From an uncultured Eubacteriales bacterium (lineage in GTDB: Bacteria > Bacillota > Clostridia > Oscillospirales > Oscillospiraceae), in contig USQL01000002.1 in NCBI GenBank assembly GCA_900556935.1, forward strand, positions 1-48,609: a stretch of DNA of 48,609 nucleotides. Reading direction: 5' to 3'. This document shows positions 21,626-30,523 of this stretch, piece after piece. The notes under the pieces were generated by a model. It was given only the letters and a program-made list of their open reading frames with translations. It was not told the origin of the DNA and made no database searches. Each line of letters begins with the position of its first letter. Position 1 is the first letter of the stretch. The translations under genes and the position numbers were made by a program.

Positions 21626-23743
21626 TTATTTCAGAATATTGCCGATGTCGTTCCTGTCCAGGGTGAAGGTGACGGTTTCGCCGGTGTGGGTCAGGGCACA
21701 GTCGGTGCCGTCGGGGAGGTCAGCAATATCGAAGGTGGAGGTCGCCCGGTTGGTTTTGAAGACGACGGTTTCGATTCCCTGGGCCTGCAGCGCCCGGAGG
21801 GACCGGACGCTTCCACGGAGGGTGGCGTTGTCCAGATTAACCGTAATCGTCAGGACCTTGCCGGTCCGCTCCTGGGTGGCGGAGACGGGGCTGCCCTTTT
21901 CGTCCGTCACCTGATACAAAGTCTGCTGTCCTTCCGCGGGCTCCTCTTCGGTCTTCTGGGCCGTAACCACGGTGAGGGGCCGGGTATCCTTGGTGCCGCA
22001 GCCGTTGTCGCAGAGGGCGGTCTCCGTCTCCCCGGAGGCATCCGGGGTGTACTTGGTGAAGCTGTGGCTGAGCTGAGAGCCCGCGTCCGTTACCGTCTTC
22101 TTCTCGCCGCAGCCGCGGTCGCACAGGGCCGTCTTGGTGCCGTCAGACAGGCAGGTGGCGTTATTGTCGGAGACGTAGTTTGTAAAGCTGTGGGGCAGTT
22201 TGGAGCCTACGTCTGTTACCTTTTGTGTCACGTCGCAGCGGTCACACTTTGCGCTCTTGTGGCCGTCCTGGGTGCAGGTCGCGTCCCCATCGGACTGATA
22301 GTTGGTAAAGCTGTGCCCCAGTGCGGGCGCGCCGCCACGGGTCAGGGTCCGTTCTACTCCGGTGCTGAGCCGGTAGGTAACCGTCCCCGGTGCGGTACAG
22401 GTCGCGTTGGTGGAGGAGACGTATTTTGCGGCTGTGTTTACCCTCACTTGGTCACCGGACTTGTAAATCAGCCTGGAGGGGTTCTCCTCGGGATTTTGGG
22501 TAATGGAGACCAGGCCGTTGTCGCCCAGGTCCGACGCGTTTATGTTTCCAGTTTTACTGCTCCACCACTCTGTAAAAACACCGTCTTTTGCCAAAACATC
22601 CACGTTGTTTTTTACAGTAATATCTGTGGAATGGCCCTGAGCACTAGCACCGCTACCGATTGCCGCGGCAGCGGTGCCGCCGATTGCCTCCACATTGCCG
22701 CCATCTATCGTAATCTGGTTGCCGTGCCTCATTTCCGATCCGCCGATTCCAGCACCATATTCCCCACCCTTGGCAATAACATTTCCGCCGGAGATCTGAA
22801 TGTTCTCGCCGGGCGCATATAGGTTTTCATTCAAGCAGCCGCCTCCTCCAATACCGGCAGAGGCATTTCCTCCAGTTGTGCTTACATTGCCACCGTTGAT
22901 GGTGATGTTTTTTCCGCATCCACCACTCCCACCGCCGATTCCTGCACCGCCTCCCCGTTGTGACTCGGCACTTCCCCCGGCAGTAATAACTGTACCATTT
23001 TCAATTGTAATATTTGTTCCATCCGCATATCTTCCACCGCCAATGCCTGCACCATAATCGACTCCAGTAGCTGTGACATGCCCCCCGGTGATGGTGATGT
23101 TCGATCCACTTCCCCACTCTCCGCCACCACCAATTCCAGCACCATAAGCGCCGCCAGTCGCTTCTATGATTCCGCCGGTAATGGTAATGTCCGAAGCAGA
23201 AGCTTTTCCGCCGCCAATGCCTGCACCATTCTTTCCACCCTCGGCCGTCAGCGCCCCATCCCCATCCTGGTCCTGAATGGTCAGATTGCCGGCGTTGCCC
23301 TTTTCCAGACCGGCATGTGCAGAACCGCTTATCAGGGTATTCTCCCCTTCCAGCTCGATGGTCACGTTGCCCTCGCCGGTGGTGGAGATTGCGGCCTTGC
23401 CGTCGCCGCTTACATCGATGTTGACGTTCTCAATCGTCACCTCCGCGGTTATAGGGGTCGTCGTGCCATCCTGATTTTGGATCACGTCCGATTCGATGGT
23501 AACGGTATTGGTCGTGGATGTGTTTTCACTATCCGACTGATAAATCACCGTGTCGGTGGTCTGCTCTACCCGGTCGTAAATCTTAACGCCGTTGTTCTCC
23601 TGGGTGACGAACTGCCCATGTTCCTCGGCCTCCACGGTAATGCTGCCAGCGGCCAGATCATATGACTCCGCCAGCACCACCCCGGGCAGGAACGCCGCCA
23701 CCATCACCAAAGACAGGGCCCTTGCCATCCATTTGTGTTTCAT
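21626..23743 (-). CDS. Large secreted protein with glycine-rich beta-helix repeats
   Basis: A 705-residue exported protein with a Sec signal (RALSLVMVAAFLPGVVLA). Residues about 120-400 contain some ten copies of a repeat of the form GAGIGGG...NITITGG.V.ATGG, expected to form a right-handed beta-helix or DUF4353-like carbohydrate-binding solenoid. Residues about 440-590 hold three HSFTNY..D..ATC..DG.K.A.CD.C repeats with paired cysteines. The C terminus ends without an LPxTG motif. The role is likely at the cell surface (adhesion or glycan binding), by composition only. Monocistronic, with promoter and terminator of its own. Confidence 0.8.
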   Translation of the reverse strand: MKHKWMARALSLVMVAAFLPGVVLAESYDLAAGSITVEAEEHGQFVTQENNGVKIYDRVEQTTDTVIYQSDSENTSTTNTVTIESDVIQNQDGTTTPITAEVTIENVNIDVSGDGKAAISTTGEGNVTIELEGENTLISGSAHAGLEKGNAGNLTIQDQDGDGALTAEGGKNGAGIGGGKASASDITITGGIIEATGGAYGAGIGGGGEWGSGSNITITGGHVTATGVDYGAGIGGGRYADGTNITIENGTVITAGGSAESQRGGGAGIGGGSGGCGKNITINGGNVSTTGGNASAGIGGGGCLNENLYAPGENIQISGGNVIAKGGEYGAGIGGSEMRHGNQITIDGGNVEAIGGTAAAAIGSGASAQGHSTDITVKNNVDVLAKDGVFTEWWSSKTGNINASDLGDNGLVSITQNPEENPSRLIYKSGDQVRVNTAAKYVSSTNATCTAPGTVTYRLSTGVERTLTRGGAPALGHSFTNYQSDGDATCTQDGHKSAKCDRCDVTQKVTDVGSKLPHSFTNYVSDNNATCLSDGTKTALCDRGCGEKKTVTDAGSQLSHSFTKYTPDASGETETALCDNGCGTKDTRPLTVVTAQKTEEEPAEGQQTLYQVTDEKGSPVSATQERTGKVLTITVNLDNATLRGSVRSLRALQAQGIETVVFKTNRATSTFDIADLPDGTDCALTHTGETVTFTLDRNDIGNILK

Positions 23744-23808
23744 AACCGTTCCTCCTTGTCCTTCCCTTTTGGGAATGTCTGTTTGGGAATGTCTGTTTCT
23801 GCTTTTTT

Positions 23809-23837
23809 ATTATATAACAAAAGATTTCAAATGTCTA
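23809..23837 (-). promoter_or_regulatory. Promoter of the secreted repeat protein
   Basis: Reverse strand: TAGACA (23837-23832), 17-base spacer, TATAAT (23814-23809). Between promoter and gene there is a direct repeat, GGGAATGTCTGTTT, twice in tandem (23771-23798). Confidence 0.65.
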
Positions 23838-24329
23838 TTACCCATTTGGACCCCCAAAATGGGTGAATCCAGAGTCAAAAAGTGCACAATTCGGTTTTCC
23901 CTCTTTTCCATTTTTGAATAATCATCGTCGTGAAGCGGAAATATACTATAAAAAATAATGTAAGTTCTAACATTTTGATATACAAAAAATTGAGAAATCT
24001 ATCCTTCCCGATCAGGAAGTTTTCCCAAAACCGGCCGGAAAGCCCCTTCGGGAAAAATTTCACTTCGTGACATTGGGCTCGCAATGAGCGGAGCGTTCTC
24101 TGACAGCCCCGTTTTTTTGAACGATTCAACGGTTATTTTATGGTTTTTCTGGATTTTCCACCTAAAAAGTTTGAAGATCCGGGGGATTGCCACACCAGCG
24201 TGCGCGCTGGTTCGCAATGACAGCCTATTTCTTTGTGCAAAGTGCTGTTTCTCTCCCTGTGGGGAGGCGGCTTTTCTCTGGGAATCCTCCAATTTTTTTG
24301 GAATTTGGGTGGCAGAACGTTCTTTTTAC
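23838..24329. other. Intergenic region with repeat fragments, no gene seen
   Basis: About 490 bases, AT-rich on the left, then fragments of interspersed repeats: GACATTGGGCTCGCAATGAG and CTCTGACAGCCCCGTTTTTT near 24066-24118, and ACACCAGCGTGCGCGCTGG then TTCGCAATGACAG near 24191-24223. The TTCGCAATGACAG core returns at 24690. Short open frames here have no ribosome binding sites or family likeness. Confidence 0.5.
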
Positions 24330-24357
24330 TTGATTTCCCAATAATTCCATGTATAAT
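24330..24357 (+). promoter_or_regulatory. Promoter of the 76-residue protein gene
   Basis: TTGATT (24330-24335), 16-base spacer, TATAAT (24352-24357). Confidence 0.72.
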
Positions 24358-24393
24358 AATGTACATAAGTGCCAATGAAAGGAGGCTTGTTCC

Positions 24394-24624
24394 ATGAAAA
24401 AGATCATCTGCAAAAAAGAGTACGATACCGATACCGCTACTTTGGTTAAGAAGTTCACCAGCGGTGCTCTGGGTGATCCTGCCGGTTACGAGGAATGCCT
24501 GTACCAGACCGAGGGCGGTCTGTATTTCCTGTATGTTGACGGCGGCGAAGCTTCTCCCTATCCCAAGGAGGATATTCTTCGTCTGGCAAAAACCAAGGTC
24601 AAGGATTGGACCGACACGCACTGA
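24394..24624 (+). CDS. Small conserved-type protein of unknown function
   Basis: A 76-residue acidic cytoplasmic protein with AAAGGAGG upstream of ATG 24394. The pattern ICKKEYDTDTATLVKKFTSG, then ECLYQTEGGLYFLYVDGGEA, resembles a family of small Clostridia proteins of unknown role (a Y-DTDTA opening and an LY-T-G-YFLY-GG centre). It has its own promoter and a terminator-like repeat after it. Codon use here is less GC-extreme than in its neighbours (GCT, GGT, CTT), perhaps reflecting high expression. Confidence 0.75.
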   Translation: MKKIICKKEYDTDTATLVKKFTSGALGDPAGYEECLYQTEGGLYFLYVDGGEASPYPKEDILRLAKTKVKDWTDTH

Positions 24625-24638
24625 TATCGTCTCCTAAA

Positions 24639-24729
24639 GGGGCTGTTGGAAAAGTATGTCGCTGCGAAGAGTAGACCGATGTCACTGGTTCGCAATGACA
24701 GATCGTTTTCTAACAGCGCCTTTCTTTTA
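24639..24729 (+). repeat. Terminator-like repeat element
   Basis: GGGGCTGTTGGAAAA (24639-24653) pairs imperfectly with TTTTCTAACAGCGCC (24706-24720), followed by TTTCTTTT. The loop contains TTCGCAATGACAG, shared with the element near 24211. It may stop transcription after the 76-residue gene or allow partial read-through into the zinc importer, which has no clear promoter of its own. Confidence 0.55.
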
Positions 24730-24740
24730 TAAGGAATGCT

Positions 24741-25628
24741 ATGAAAAAAATACTGATTGCTTTATTGCTTCCCCTGCTGCTCGCCGGATGCGCCAAAGCA
24801 CCGGAGCGCGCGGACATTGCCGCCACCACGCTGCCCGTCTATGACTTCACCCAGGCCCTGTGCCGGGGGACCGACCTGACCGTGGGGCGGCTGATTACGG
24901 AATCCGTCTCCTGCCTGCACGACTACTCCTTAAACGTCAACCAGGTCCGCCAGGCGGAGAGCGCCCAAACCGTCGTCCTGTCCGGTGCCGGGCTGGAGGA
25001 CTTTATGGCGGACATTCTCGAAGGGAAGCCCACCGTCGATGCCTCCCGGGGGATTCCCCTTTTGGAGGGCGAGGAGCACGAAGAACATGACCACCATGAG
25101 GAGCACCACGCCCACGACGGCCACGACCACGAATGGGACCCCCACATCTGGCTCTCCCCGGAGAACGCCAAAATCATGGCCCGGAATATCTGCCTGGGGC
25201 TGACGGAACAATACCCCCAGTGGGAAACGGTGTTCTCCCGCAACCTGGAGGATTTGCTCGCCCGGCTGGACGCGCTGGAACAATACGGCCAGACACAGCT
25301 GCGGGACCTCTCCTGCCGGGAGCTTATCACCTTCCACGATGGGTTTGCCTACTTTGCCCAGGCCTTTGACCTGGAGATTCTGGCGGCGGTAGAAGAGGAA
25401 TCCGGCAGCGAGGCCTCGGCCAAGGAGCTGATTTCGCTGATTACTTTGGCCCGGGACCACAGCCTTCCCGCCATCTTTATTGAAAAGAACGGCAGCGTCT
25501 CCGCGGCGGACATCCTGTGCCGGGAGACCGGTGCCCAGAAGGAGACGCTGGACATGGCCATGGCCGGGGACAGCTATTTTGACGCAATGTATCACAACAT
25601 CGACACCATCAAGGAGGCCCTGGGATGA
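24741..25628 (+). CDS. Zinc-type ABC transporter substrate-binding lipoprotein
   Basis: A 295-residue ZnuA/TroA-family lipoprotein with lipobox LLAGC (Cys17). Metal ligands are recognisable: His60 in SCLHDYSLN, His135 in WDPHIWLSPENA, and a third in ITFHDGFAYFAQAF. A His/Glu/Asp-rich loop (residues 112-131, EHEEHDHHEEHHAHDGHDH) is typical of zinc rather than manganese proteins. It precedes its ATPase and permease with 4-base overlaps. This is one of two zinc importers in the window. Confidence 0.9.
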   Translation: MKKILIALLLPLLLAGCAKAPERADIAATTLPVYDFTQALCRGTDLTVGRLITESVSCLHDYSLNVNQVRQAESAQTVVLSGAGLEDFMADILEGKPTVDASRGIPLLEGEEHEEHDHHEEHHAHDGHDHEWDPHIWLSPENAKIMARNICLGLTEQYPQWETVFSRNLEDLLARLDALEQYGQTQLRDLSCRELITFHDGFAYFAQAFDLEILAAVEEESGSEASAKELISLITLARDHSLPAIFIEKNGSVSAADILCRETGAQKETLDMAMAGDSYFDAMYHNIDTIKEALG

Positions 25629-26374
25629 GCGAACGGCATGTAAACGACTGCGGCCACGCCTGCTGCCTGCGGGTAGAAAATCTATCCGTGAGCATCGGCG
25701 GCAGCGTGATTTTAAAGGACATGAACCTGCACGTCCACTGCGGGGAGATGGTGGCCCTCATCGGCCCCAACGGGGCCGGAAAGAGCACCTTTCTAAAAGC
25801 CATCCTGGGCCAGAGGCCCTATACGGGGGTGATCGCCTTCTCCGAGCCCGGCAAGCGCAGCCACAAGCCCCGCATCGGCTATGTGCCCCAGAGCCCCGCC
25901 TTTGACCCCGGCGAGCCCCTGGACGTAGCGGACCTTTTTGCCTGCTGCATGTCCAAGCGCCCCGCGTTCTTGGGCTGCTCCAAGGCCATGGAGGCCATGA
26001 TTTTGGACTGCCTGGACCGGGTGCACGGCAAGGATTTATTCCACAAGCGGGTGGGCACCCTCTCCGGCGGCGAGCTGCAGCGGGTGCTGCTTGCCCTGGC
26101 GCTGGAGCCCATGCCCAACATCCTGATTCTGGACGAGCCCCTGTCCGGCGTGGACGTAGAGGGCATGACCACCCTGATGGACATGCTGGACGAAATCCGG
26201 AAAACCTACGACCTCTCCATCCTCATGACCACCCACGACTTTTCCATGCTGCCCAAATACGCGGACCAGGTGGTGCTGATTGAGGGCGGGATTCTCACCA
26301 AGGGTACCCCGGAGGAGGTCCTGAGCTCTTCCCAGTTCCAGTCCGTCTTCCATATGAAAGGAGGCACCCTATGA
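25625..26374 (+). CDS. Zinc-type ABC transporter ATP-binding protein
   Basis: A 249-residue ABC ATPase with Walker A LIGPNGAGKSTFLKA, Q-loop YVPQSPAFD, signature LSGGELQRVLLALALE, Walker B NILILDEPLSGVD and the H-loop MTTHDFS. It overlaps the binding-protein gene by 4 bases (ATGA) and the permease gene likewise. The N-terminal CGHACCLRVEN has three nearby cysteines and histidines, which is unusual. Confidence 0.92.
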   Translation: MSERHVNDCGHACCLRVENLSVSIGGSVILKDMNLHVHCGEMVALIGPNGAGKSTFLKAILGQRPYTGVIAFSEPGKRSHKPRIGYVPQSPAFDPGEPLDVADLFACCMSKRPAFLGCSKAMEAMILDCLDRVHGKDLFHKRVGTLSGGELQRVLLALALEPMPNILILDEPLSGVDVEGMTTLMDMLDEIRKTYDLSILMTTHDFSMLPKYADQVVLIEGGILTKGTPEEVLSSSQFQSVFHMKGGTL

Positions 26375-27210
26375 GCGTCTGGTATTCCATCTGCAACGCC
26401 ATCCCCCTGGAAATGCTCCAATGGGATTTTATGAAGAACGCCCTTCTGGCTCTGCTTTTGATGGCCCCGCTGTTTGGCATCCTCTCCACCATGATTGTCA
26501 CGGGGCACATGAGCTTTTTCTCCGATGCCCTGGGCCACTCCGCCTTTACGGGCATCGCCCTGGGCTCCATTTTCGGCATTGCCGCCCCCACCTGGGCGGC
26601 GGTGGGCTTCAGCGTGGTCTTTGCCCTGCTGTTTTCCTACATCCGGCGGGGCAGCAATCAGGCGGCGGATACGCTGATTGGCGTATTTTCCAGCGCCGCG
26701 GTGGCCCTGGGCATTCTGGTCGCCACCGTTGGCGGGGGCAGCTTTACCAAGTACAATAAGTATCTGATTGGCGACGTGCTCTCCATCACCCCCGGGGAAA
26801 TCGGGATGCTGGCTGTGGTTCTGGCGGCGGTGCTGGTATTCTGGTGTCTGTACGCCAACCGTCTGACGCTGACAGCGGTACACCCCCAGCTGGCCTCCTC
26901 CAGAGGAATCCCCATTGCCCTTTCCCAGACGGTTTTCACCGTGGCTGTGGCCGTGGTGGTCACCCTGTCCATTTCCAGCATGGGGCTGCTGATTCTCAAT
27001 TCCCTGCTGGTGCTGCCCGGGGCCGCCTCCCGGAACATTGCCAGGAATCAGAAGCAGTACCATCTGTATTCCGTCTTGTTCGCCCTGTTGTCAGGGCTGG
27101 CGGGCCTTGCCGTCTCCTACAGCTTCGGCTGCTCCGCCGGTGCGGCCATCAGCCTGGTGCTGACGGCGATTTTTGCCGTGACCTATCTCTTCCGGGGGAG
27201 GAACGGGTAA
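26371..27210 (+). CDS. Zinc-type ABC transporter permease
   Basis: A 279-residue ZnuB/TroC-family permease with about eight hydrophobic helices, beginning WDFMKNALLALLLMAPLFGI and carrying SFFSDALGHSAFTGIALG, the conserved cytoplasmic coupling segment of this family. ATGA overlap with the ATPase gene, and the trmO gene begins two bases after its stop. Confidence 0.92.
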   Translation: MSVWYSICNAIPLEMLQWDFMKNALLALLLMAPLFGILSTMIVTGHMSFFSDALGHSAFTGIALGSIFGIAAPTWAAVGFSVVFALLFSYIRRGSNQAADTLIGVFSSAAVALGILVATVGGGSFTKYNKYLIGDVLSITPGEIGMLAVVLAAVLVFWCLYANRLTLTAVHPQLASSRGIPIALSQTVFTVAVAVVVTLSISSMGLLILNSLLVLPGAASRNIARNQKQYHLYSVLFALLSGLAGLAVSYSFGCSAGAAISLVLTAIFAVTYLFRGRNG

Positions 27211-27211
27211 C

Positions 27212-27898
27212 ATGCAGACCGTAGAAATGCACCCCATCGCCTATATGCACAGCGACTTCCCCAGCAAATTCGGCATTCCCCGGCAAAGTGGTCTGGTAGA
27301 GGAGCTTCGCTCCATGATCGTCTTCGAGCCGGAATACCGGGTGGACGAAGCCCTGCGGGGGATTGAGGAATACTCCCACCTGTGGCTCATCTGGCAATTT
27401 TCCCAGGCGGTGCGGGAGGGCTGGTCCCCTACCGTGCGGCCGCCACGGCTGGGCGGCAATACCCGCATGGGGGTTTTCGCCACCCGCTCCCCCTTCCGGC
27501 CCAATCATTTGGGGCTCTCCTGCGTGCGGCTTCTTGAAAAGCGGCACTCCAAAGAGTTTGGGACTGTTCTGATAGTAGGCGGCGCCGATTTAATGGACGG
27601 CACCCCGATTTTTGACATCAAGCCCTACATTCCCTATGGCGACAGCATCCCCCAGGCCACCGGCGGCTTTACCAGCCGGGTCGGGGACTTCCTTCTGAAG
27701 GTGGATTTTCCCCAGGAACTGCTCAAAAAGCTGCCCCCTGACAAGCAGGCGGCAGCCATCGGTGTTCTCTCCCACGATCCCAGACCTTCCTATCAGAATC
27801 AGCCCGGAAGGGTCTATGGATTGAGCTTTGGAGGATTTGATATTCGTTTTACGGTAGCGGAAGAAACGCTCACCGTCTTGAATGTGGAGCCCCTTTAA
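27212..27898 (+). CDS. tRNA (N6-threonylcarbamoyladenosine37-N6)-methyltransferase TrmO
   Basis: A 228-residue TsaA/TrmO-family SAM methyltransferase, which methylates t6A37 of some tRNAs. Family marks: PIAYMHSDFPSKFGIPRQSG at the start, SHLWLIWQFSQ, GVFATRSPFRPNHLGLSCVR and DGTPIFDIKPYIPYGD. It follows the zinc permease by two bases, so shares its transcript, without an obvious functional link. Confidence 0.9.
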   Translation: MQTVEMHPIAYMHSDFPSKFGIPRQSGLVEELRSMIVFEPEYRVDEALRGIEEYSHLWLIWQFSQAVREGWSPTVRPPRLGGNTRMGVFATRSPFRPNHLGLSCVRLLEKRHSKEFGTVLIVGGADLMDGTPIFDIKPYIPYGDSIPQATGGFTSRVGDFLLKVDFPQELLKKLPPDKQAAAIGVLSHDPRPSYQNQPGRVYGLSFGGFDIRFTVAEETLTVLNVEPL

Positions 27899-28479
27899 GC
27901 CCCGAAAACCCCTCCGGTCAGCATCGACAGAGCCGTTCCCAGGACTCCGCAGCCGACAATAACCGCCCAGGGCGGCAGCTTCTTTCTTTTGAGCAAAGCG
28001 TAGGCCGCAGCAAGCAGCAGGAAATGCAAGGGCTTAAAACCATGAATGTTCAGCTTCCGCAGCGTGGTTCCAAACAGTGCCGTGCTCAATTGGTCAAATG
28101 TAGTGGCGACGATCAAGGCGATCACCGCCGGGCGCAGAAATGAAAGCACCCGCCGGACCACTGCCCCGCCCCGCAGCCGACCGTAGACATAGGACAGCGC
28201 AACACAGATCAGCACCGTCGGAAAAATATAGCTCAGCGTACACACGATCCCCCCCGGGACCCCGGCCAGCCGGCAGCCTACAAAGGTTGCGGCATTGATG
28301 GTCAGCGGCCCGGGGGTCGTTTCCGCTATGACGAACAGGGTGTTAAAATCCTCCATGGTCATCATCTGCCACACATCCACCAGCTGGACCTGAAGCATCT
28401 GAATGGCCGCATAGCCGCCGCCGATGCTCAGACAGCCGGTTTTGATAAAGAAGAGGATGGCACTCCAAAGACTGGGCAT
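27895..28479 (-). CDS. Chromate transporter family protein, C-terminal-half type
   Basis: A 194-residue half-size ChrA protein with GCLSIGGGYAAIQML at the N terminus, ETTPGPLTINAATFVGCRLAG, and five or six hydrophobic helices. Clostridia often encode ChrA as two half-size genes that probably form a heterodimer; the actual ion is not proved. ATG 28479 overlaps the stop of the partner gene (TGATG) with AAGGAGG upstream. Its 3' end overlaps the trmO stop by 4 bases, tail to tail. Confidence 0.88.
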   Translation of the reverse strand: MPSLWSAILFFIKTGCLSIGGGYAAIQMLQVQLVDVWQMMTMEDFNTLFVIAETTPGPLTINAATFVGCRLAGVPGGIVCTLSYIFPTVLICVALSYVYGRLRGGAVVRRVLSFLRPAVIALIVATTFDQLSTALFGTTLRKLNIHGFKPLHFLLLAAAYALLKRKKLPPWAVIVGCGVLGTALSMLTGGVFGA

Positions 28480-29042
28480 CACTCCACCTCCTTTTGGGGC
28501 TTGTGAATCAACAAATCCACGGCCCCCGCCGCCAGGCAGAAGAGGAACAGCTTGGTGACGGATATTCCCCAAAAAAGCCGTCCCGCCAGACACAGCAGCA
28601 TCATCAAAATGGGGATGGCCTTCTTGGCCTCCAGGAACTCCCGGACCATGCCCCCGCAGATGTCCACCAGGTAGGCCGCCATGCCGATCTGCATAAAGCG
28701 CAGCACCATGGAAAGGAACTCGATCTGCCGCAGTGCGTCATACAGCGCCGAAACCACCATCAGCAGCGCCATGGGCGGGATCACCGAAGCGGCCGCACAG
28801 ACCAGGGCTCCGGGCAGGCCGCAGATCCGATAGCCCACCATCACTGCCGTATTGCAGGAGCTGGGGCCGGGAGCCGCCTGGGCAATGGCGGTAAGGTCCA
28901 GCATCTCCTGGGCGTCCAGCCAATGAAGCTCCTCCACAAAACGCCGGCGGATCATAGCCGTGATCGTCAGGCCCCCGCCGAAGGACAGGCAGCTGATGGA
29001 AAGCTGGGACAAAAACAGCGTCCAAAGCTTTTTAAGAAGCAT
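28479..29042 (-). CDS. Chromate transporter family protein, N-terminal-half type
   Basis: A 187-residue ChrA half with SCLSFGGGLTITAMIRRRFV, the conserved AQAAPGPSSCNTAVMVGYRI loop, and membrane helices after it. Start is taken at ATG 29042, 8 bases after GAGAGG; GTG 29051 and ATG 29048 are too close to that site. It precedes and is coupled to the other half. Confidence 0.88.
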   Translation of the reverse strand: MLLKKLWTLFLSQLSISCLSFGGGLTITAMIRRRFVEELHWLDAQEMLDLTAIAQAAPGPSSCNTAVMVGYRICGLPGALVCAAASVIPPMALLMVVSALYDALRQIEFLSMVLRFMQIGMAAYLVDICGGMVREFLEAKKAIPILMMLLCLAGRLFWGISVTKLFLFCLAAGAVDLLIHKPQKEVE

Positions 29043-29159
29043 ATACATCACCTCTCCCCAAGTATACCGAAAACCGGCATTCAGGGCAAGGCTTGGCTGC
29101 CAAAAGGAGCATGAGTATAATTCATGGTTTGCCTTGAAAAAAACACAATGCGGCCCGCA

Positions 29160-29187
29160 TTGACATTCCTCCCAAGGCGGGTATAAT
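29160..29187 (+). promoter_or_regulatory. Consensus promoter of the cobalamin riboswitch transcript
   Basis: TTGACA (29160-29165), 16-base spacer, TATAAT (29182-29187), a fully consensus sigma-A promoter on the forward strand. The transcript would start near 29194, about 70 bases before the aptamer. Confidence 0.85.
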
Positions 29188-29264
29188 AAACGTATACTTT
29201 TTGAGTGCTTTCTTAGGATTTATCTAAAAACCGTCAACACGCCCAAACAGTGGGTCTTTTCCGG

Positions 29265-29430
29265 TTTTCAGATAGCCCCCAGGAAGGTTAAAAGGAAATC
29301 GGGTGAAAATCCCGAACGATCCGGTCACTGTAAAAGCGGAGCGAACCGTAGAAACCATTGTTCTAAGGAACGAGAAGGTGCGGCGAGCATTGAGGCGTAA
29401 GTCAGGAAACCTGCTCAAAAGGAACGATGT
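29265..29430 (+). ncRNA. Cobalamin riboswitch aptamer
   Basis: Conserved core elements appear in order: GGTTAAAAGGAAATCGGGTG (29286-29305), AAAATCCCGAACGATCCGG, GTCACTGTAAAAGCGG, and the B12 box TAAGTCAGGAAACCTGCTC (29399-29417). These match the adenosyl- or methylcobalamin riboswitch family. Just before it, TATCTAAAAACCG pairs with CGGTTTTCAGATA (29221-29276). A terminator follows at 29485. The next forward-strand gene is the NifH-like one at 30550, beyond the oppositely oriented LysR gene. Confidence 0.93.
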
Positions 29431-29484
29431 GTATCTTCCGAGAAAAGTACCGCATCTGAGACAGGACCAAACCGTACTGTTTTA

Positions 29485-29518
29485 GGCCACTTTTCCTTTG
29501 GAAAAGTGGCCTTTTTTC
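29485..29518 (+). terminator. Riboswitch expression-platform terminator
   Basis: GGCCACTTTTCC / GGAAAAGTGGCC (29485-29496 with 29500-29511), 3-base loop, then TTTTTT. It ends 5 bases before the 3' end of the LysR gene on the other strand. AGTAC (near 29446) and GTACT (near 29474) upstream could take part in an alternative fold. Confidence 0.88.
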
Positions 29519-29520
29519 GT

Positions 29521-30462
29521 CTATCTCTTGATCAATGCCTGCTCCAGTGCCTCGATTTCCTCCCGCAGGAAGGAGATGTACCTCTGGGCCACATCCGTCA
29601 ATTGGTGCCCCTTTTGGCAGATATAGCCAATATGCAGGTAGGATTGCTCCTCTGCCAGAGGAATGGCCACAATTTCCTGCATGCCGGTGTGCATGGTCCC
29701 GGCGCTGCTGTTCGGCAGGTCCGGCCCAATGCTGAAGCAGTTGTTGTTCCGGATCAGGGAGATTTTGGTGCACCGGTCCGTTACATGGATGTTTTTGGAC
29801 AGGCGGTTGTAAAACACCGGCTCCTCCGAAAAATAGGTGGCATCCGCCTCCTGGTCGTAAGTAACAAAGGGATACTCCCGCAGATCCGTAAAGGTGACAC
29901 TGGCCCGGGCCGCCAGAGGGTGGGACTTGCGCAGGAATACAAAGGAGGCCAGCTGGTTCAGCTCGTGAAACACTAGGCCGTTGGAGTTGAGGGAGCGCTG
30001 GATCAGCCGGAAGTTATGGGGCTGCGATGCCAGAACGCCCAGCTCACTTTTGCCGCAGGCCACATCGGAAATCACATTGCTGGTAGGGCATTCCCGCATG
30101 GCTACATCGTAGCAATCCCAATCAATGCTCTCCAGCAGCCGGTTGAAGGCCCGGACAGAGAATGCCAGCCGTTGAGCAGATACGGAAAACCGCATGCCCA
30201 GAAGCTGACGCTGCAGATAGTATTCCTCCAGATTTTTGGAACGGTCCAGAATGTCCTGGATCCGGGTCAAAAAATCCGTTCCCTCCTCCGTCAGCTCAAT
30301 GCCCTTGTTGCTGCGGTCGAAAATCGAAATGTGCAGCTCCGTCTCCGCATCCTTGATTGCCAGAGACAGGGTAGACTGGGAAACAAACAGTGCCTTGGCC
30401 GCCTCCGAGTAGGAGCGGTACCGGGCGACCTGGGTGATATAGTACATCTGCTGGAGGGTCAT
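29521..30462 (-). CDS. LysR-family transcriptional regulator
   Basis: A 313-residue LysR-type regulator. The N-terminal winged helix (MYYITQVARYRSYSEAAKAL, FVSQSTLSLAIKDAETELHI) has the usual spacing; the rest is an inducer-binding domain of periplasmic-binding fold with several Cys. It is divergent from the nitrogenase-like operon with only 87 bases between, the usual arrangement for a LysR protein that controls its neighbour. The riboswitch transcript, if it passes its terminator, would be antisense to this entire gene. The start ATG at 30462 has GAAAGAAG upstream. Confidence 0.9.
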   Translation of the reverse strand: MTLQQMYYITQVARYRSYSEAAKALFVSQSTLSLAIKDAETELHISIFDRSNKGIELTEEGTDFLTRIQDILDRSKNLEEYYLQRQLLGMRFSVSAQRLAFSVRAFNRLLESIDWDCYDVAMRECPTSNVISDVACGKSELGVLASQPHNFRLIQRSLNSNGLVFHELNQLASFVFLRKSHPLAARASVTFTDLREYPFVTYDQEADATYFSEEPVFYNRLSKNIHVTDRCTKISLIRNNNCFSIGPDLPNSSAGTMHTGMQEIVAIPLAEEQSYLHIGYICQKGHQLTDVAQRYISFLREEIEALEQALIKR

Positions 30463-30494
30463 GGCAATACTTCTTTCTATTGGTTTTCTCCCCT

Positions 30495-30523
30495 ATTATA
30501 CCCCCTGTATTCAATTCTTTCAA
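30495..30523 (-). promoter_or_regulatory. Promoter of the LysR gene
   Basis: Reverse strand: TTGAAA (30523-30518), 17-base spacer, TATAAT (30500-30495). For the divergent operon I see only a poor match (a TATTAT without a good -35), which fits dependence on an activator or on read-through from the riboswitch. Confidence 0.7.

Noticed and set aside
23838..24329. Short open frames in the large gap before the 76-residue gene
   Set aside because: They lack ribosome binding sites and contain interspersed-repeat sequence such as TTCGCAATGACAG that recurs elsewhere.
24741..25628. Manganese or iron importer instead of zinc
   Set aside because: The long His-rich loop before the second ligand His is a mark of zinc-type proteins, so zinc is the better call, though not proved.
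29160..29518. Riboswitch as control of the chromate-transporter genes
   Set aside because: Those genes are on the opposite strand and run away from it; the aptamer, promoter and terminator all read forward.
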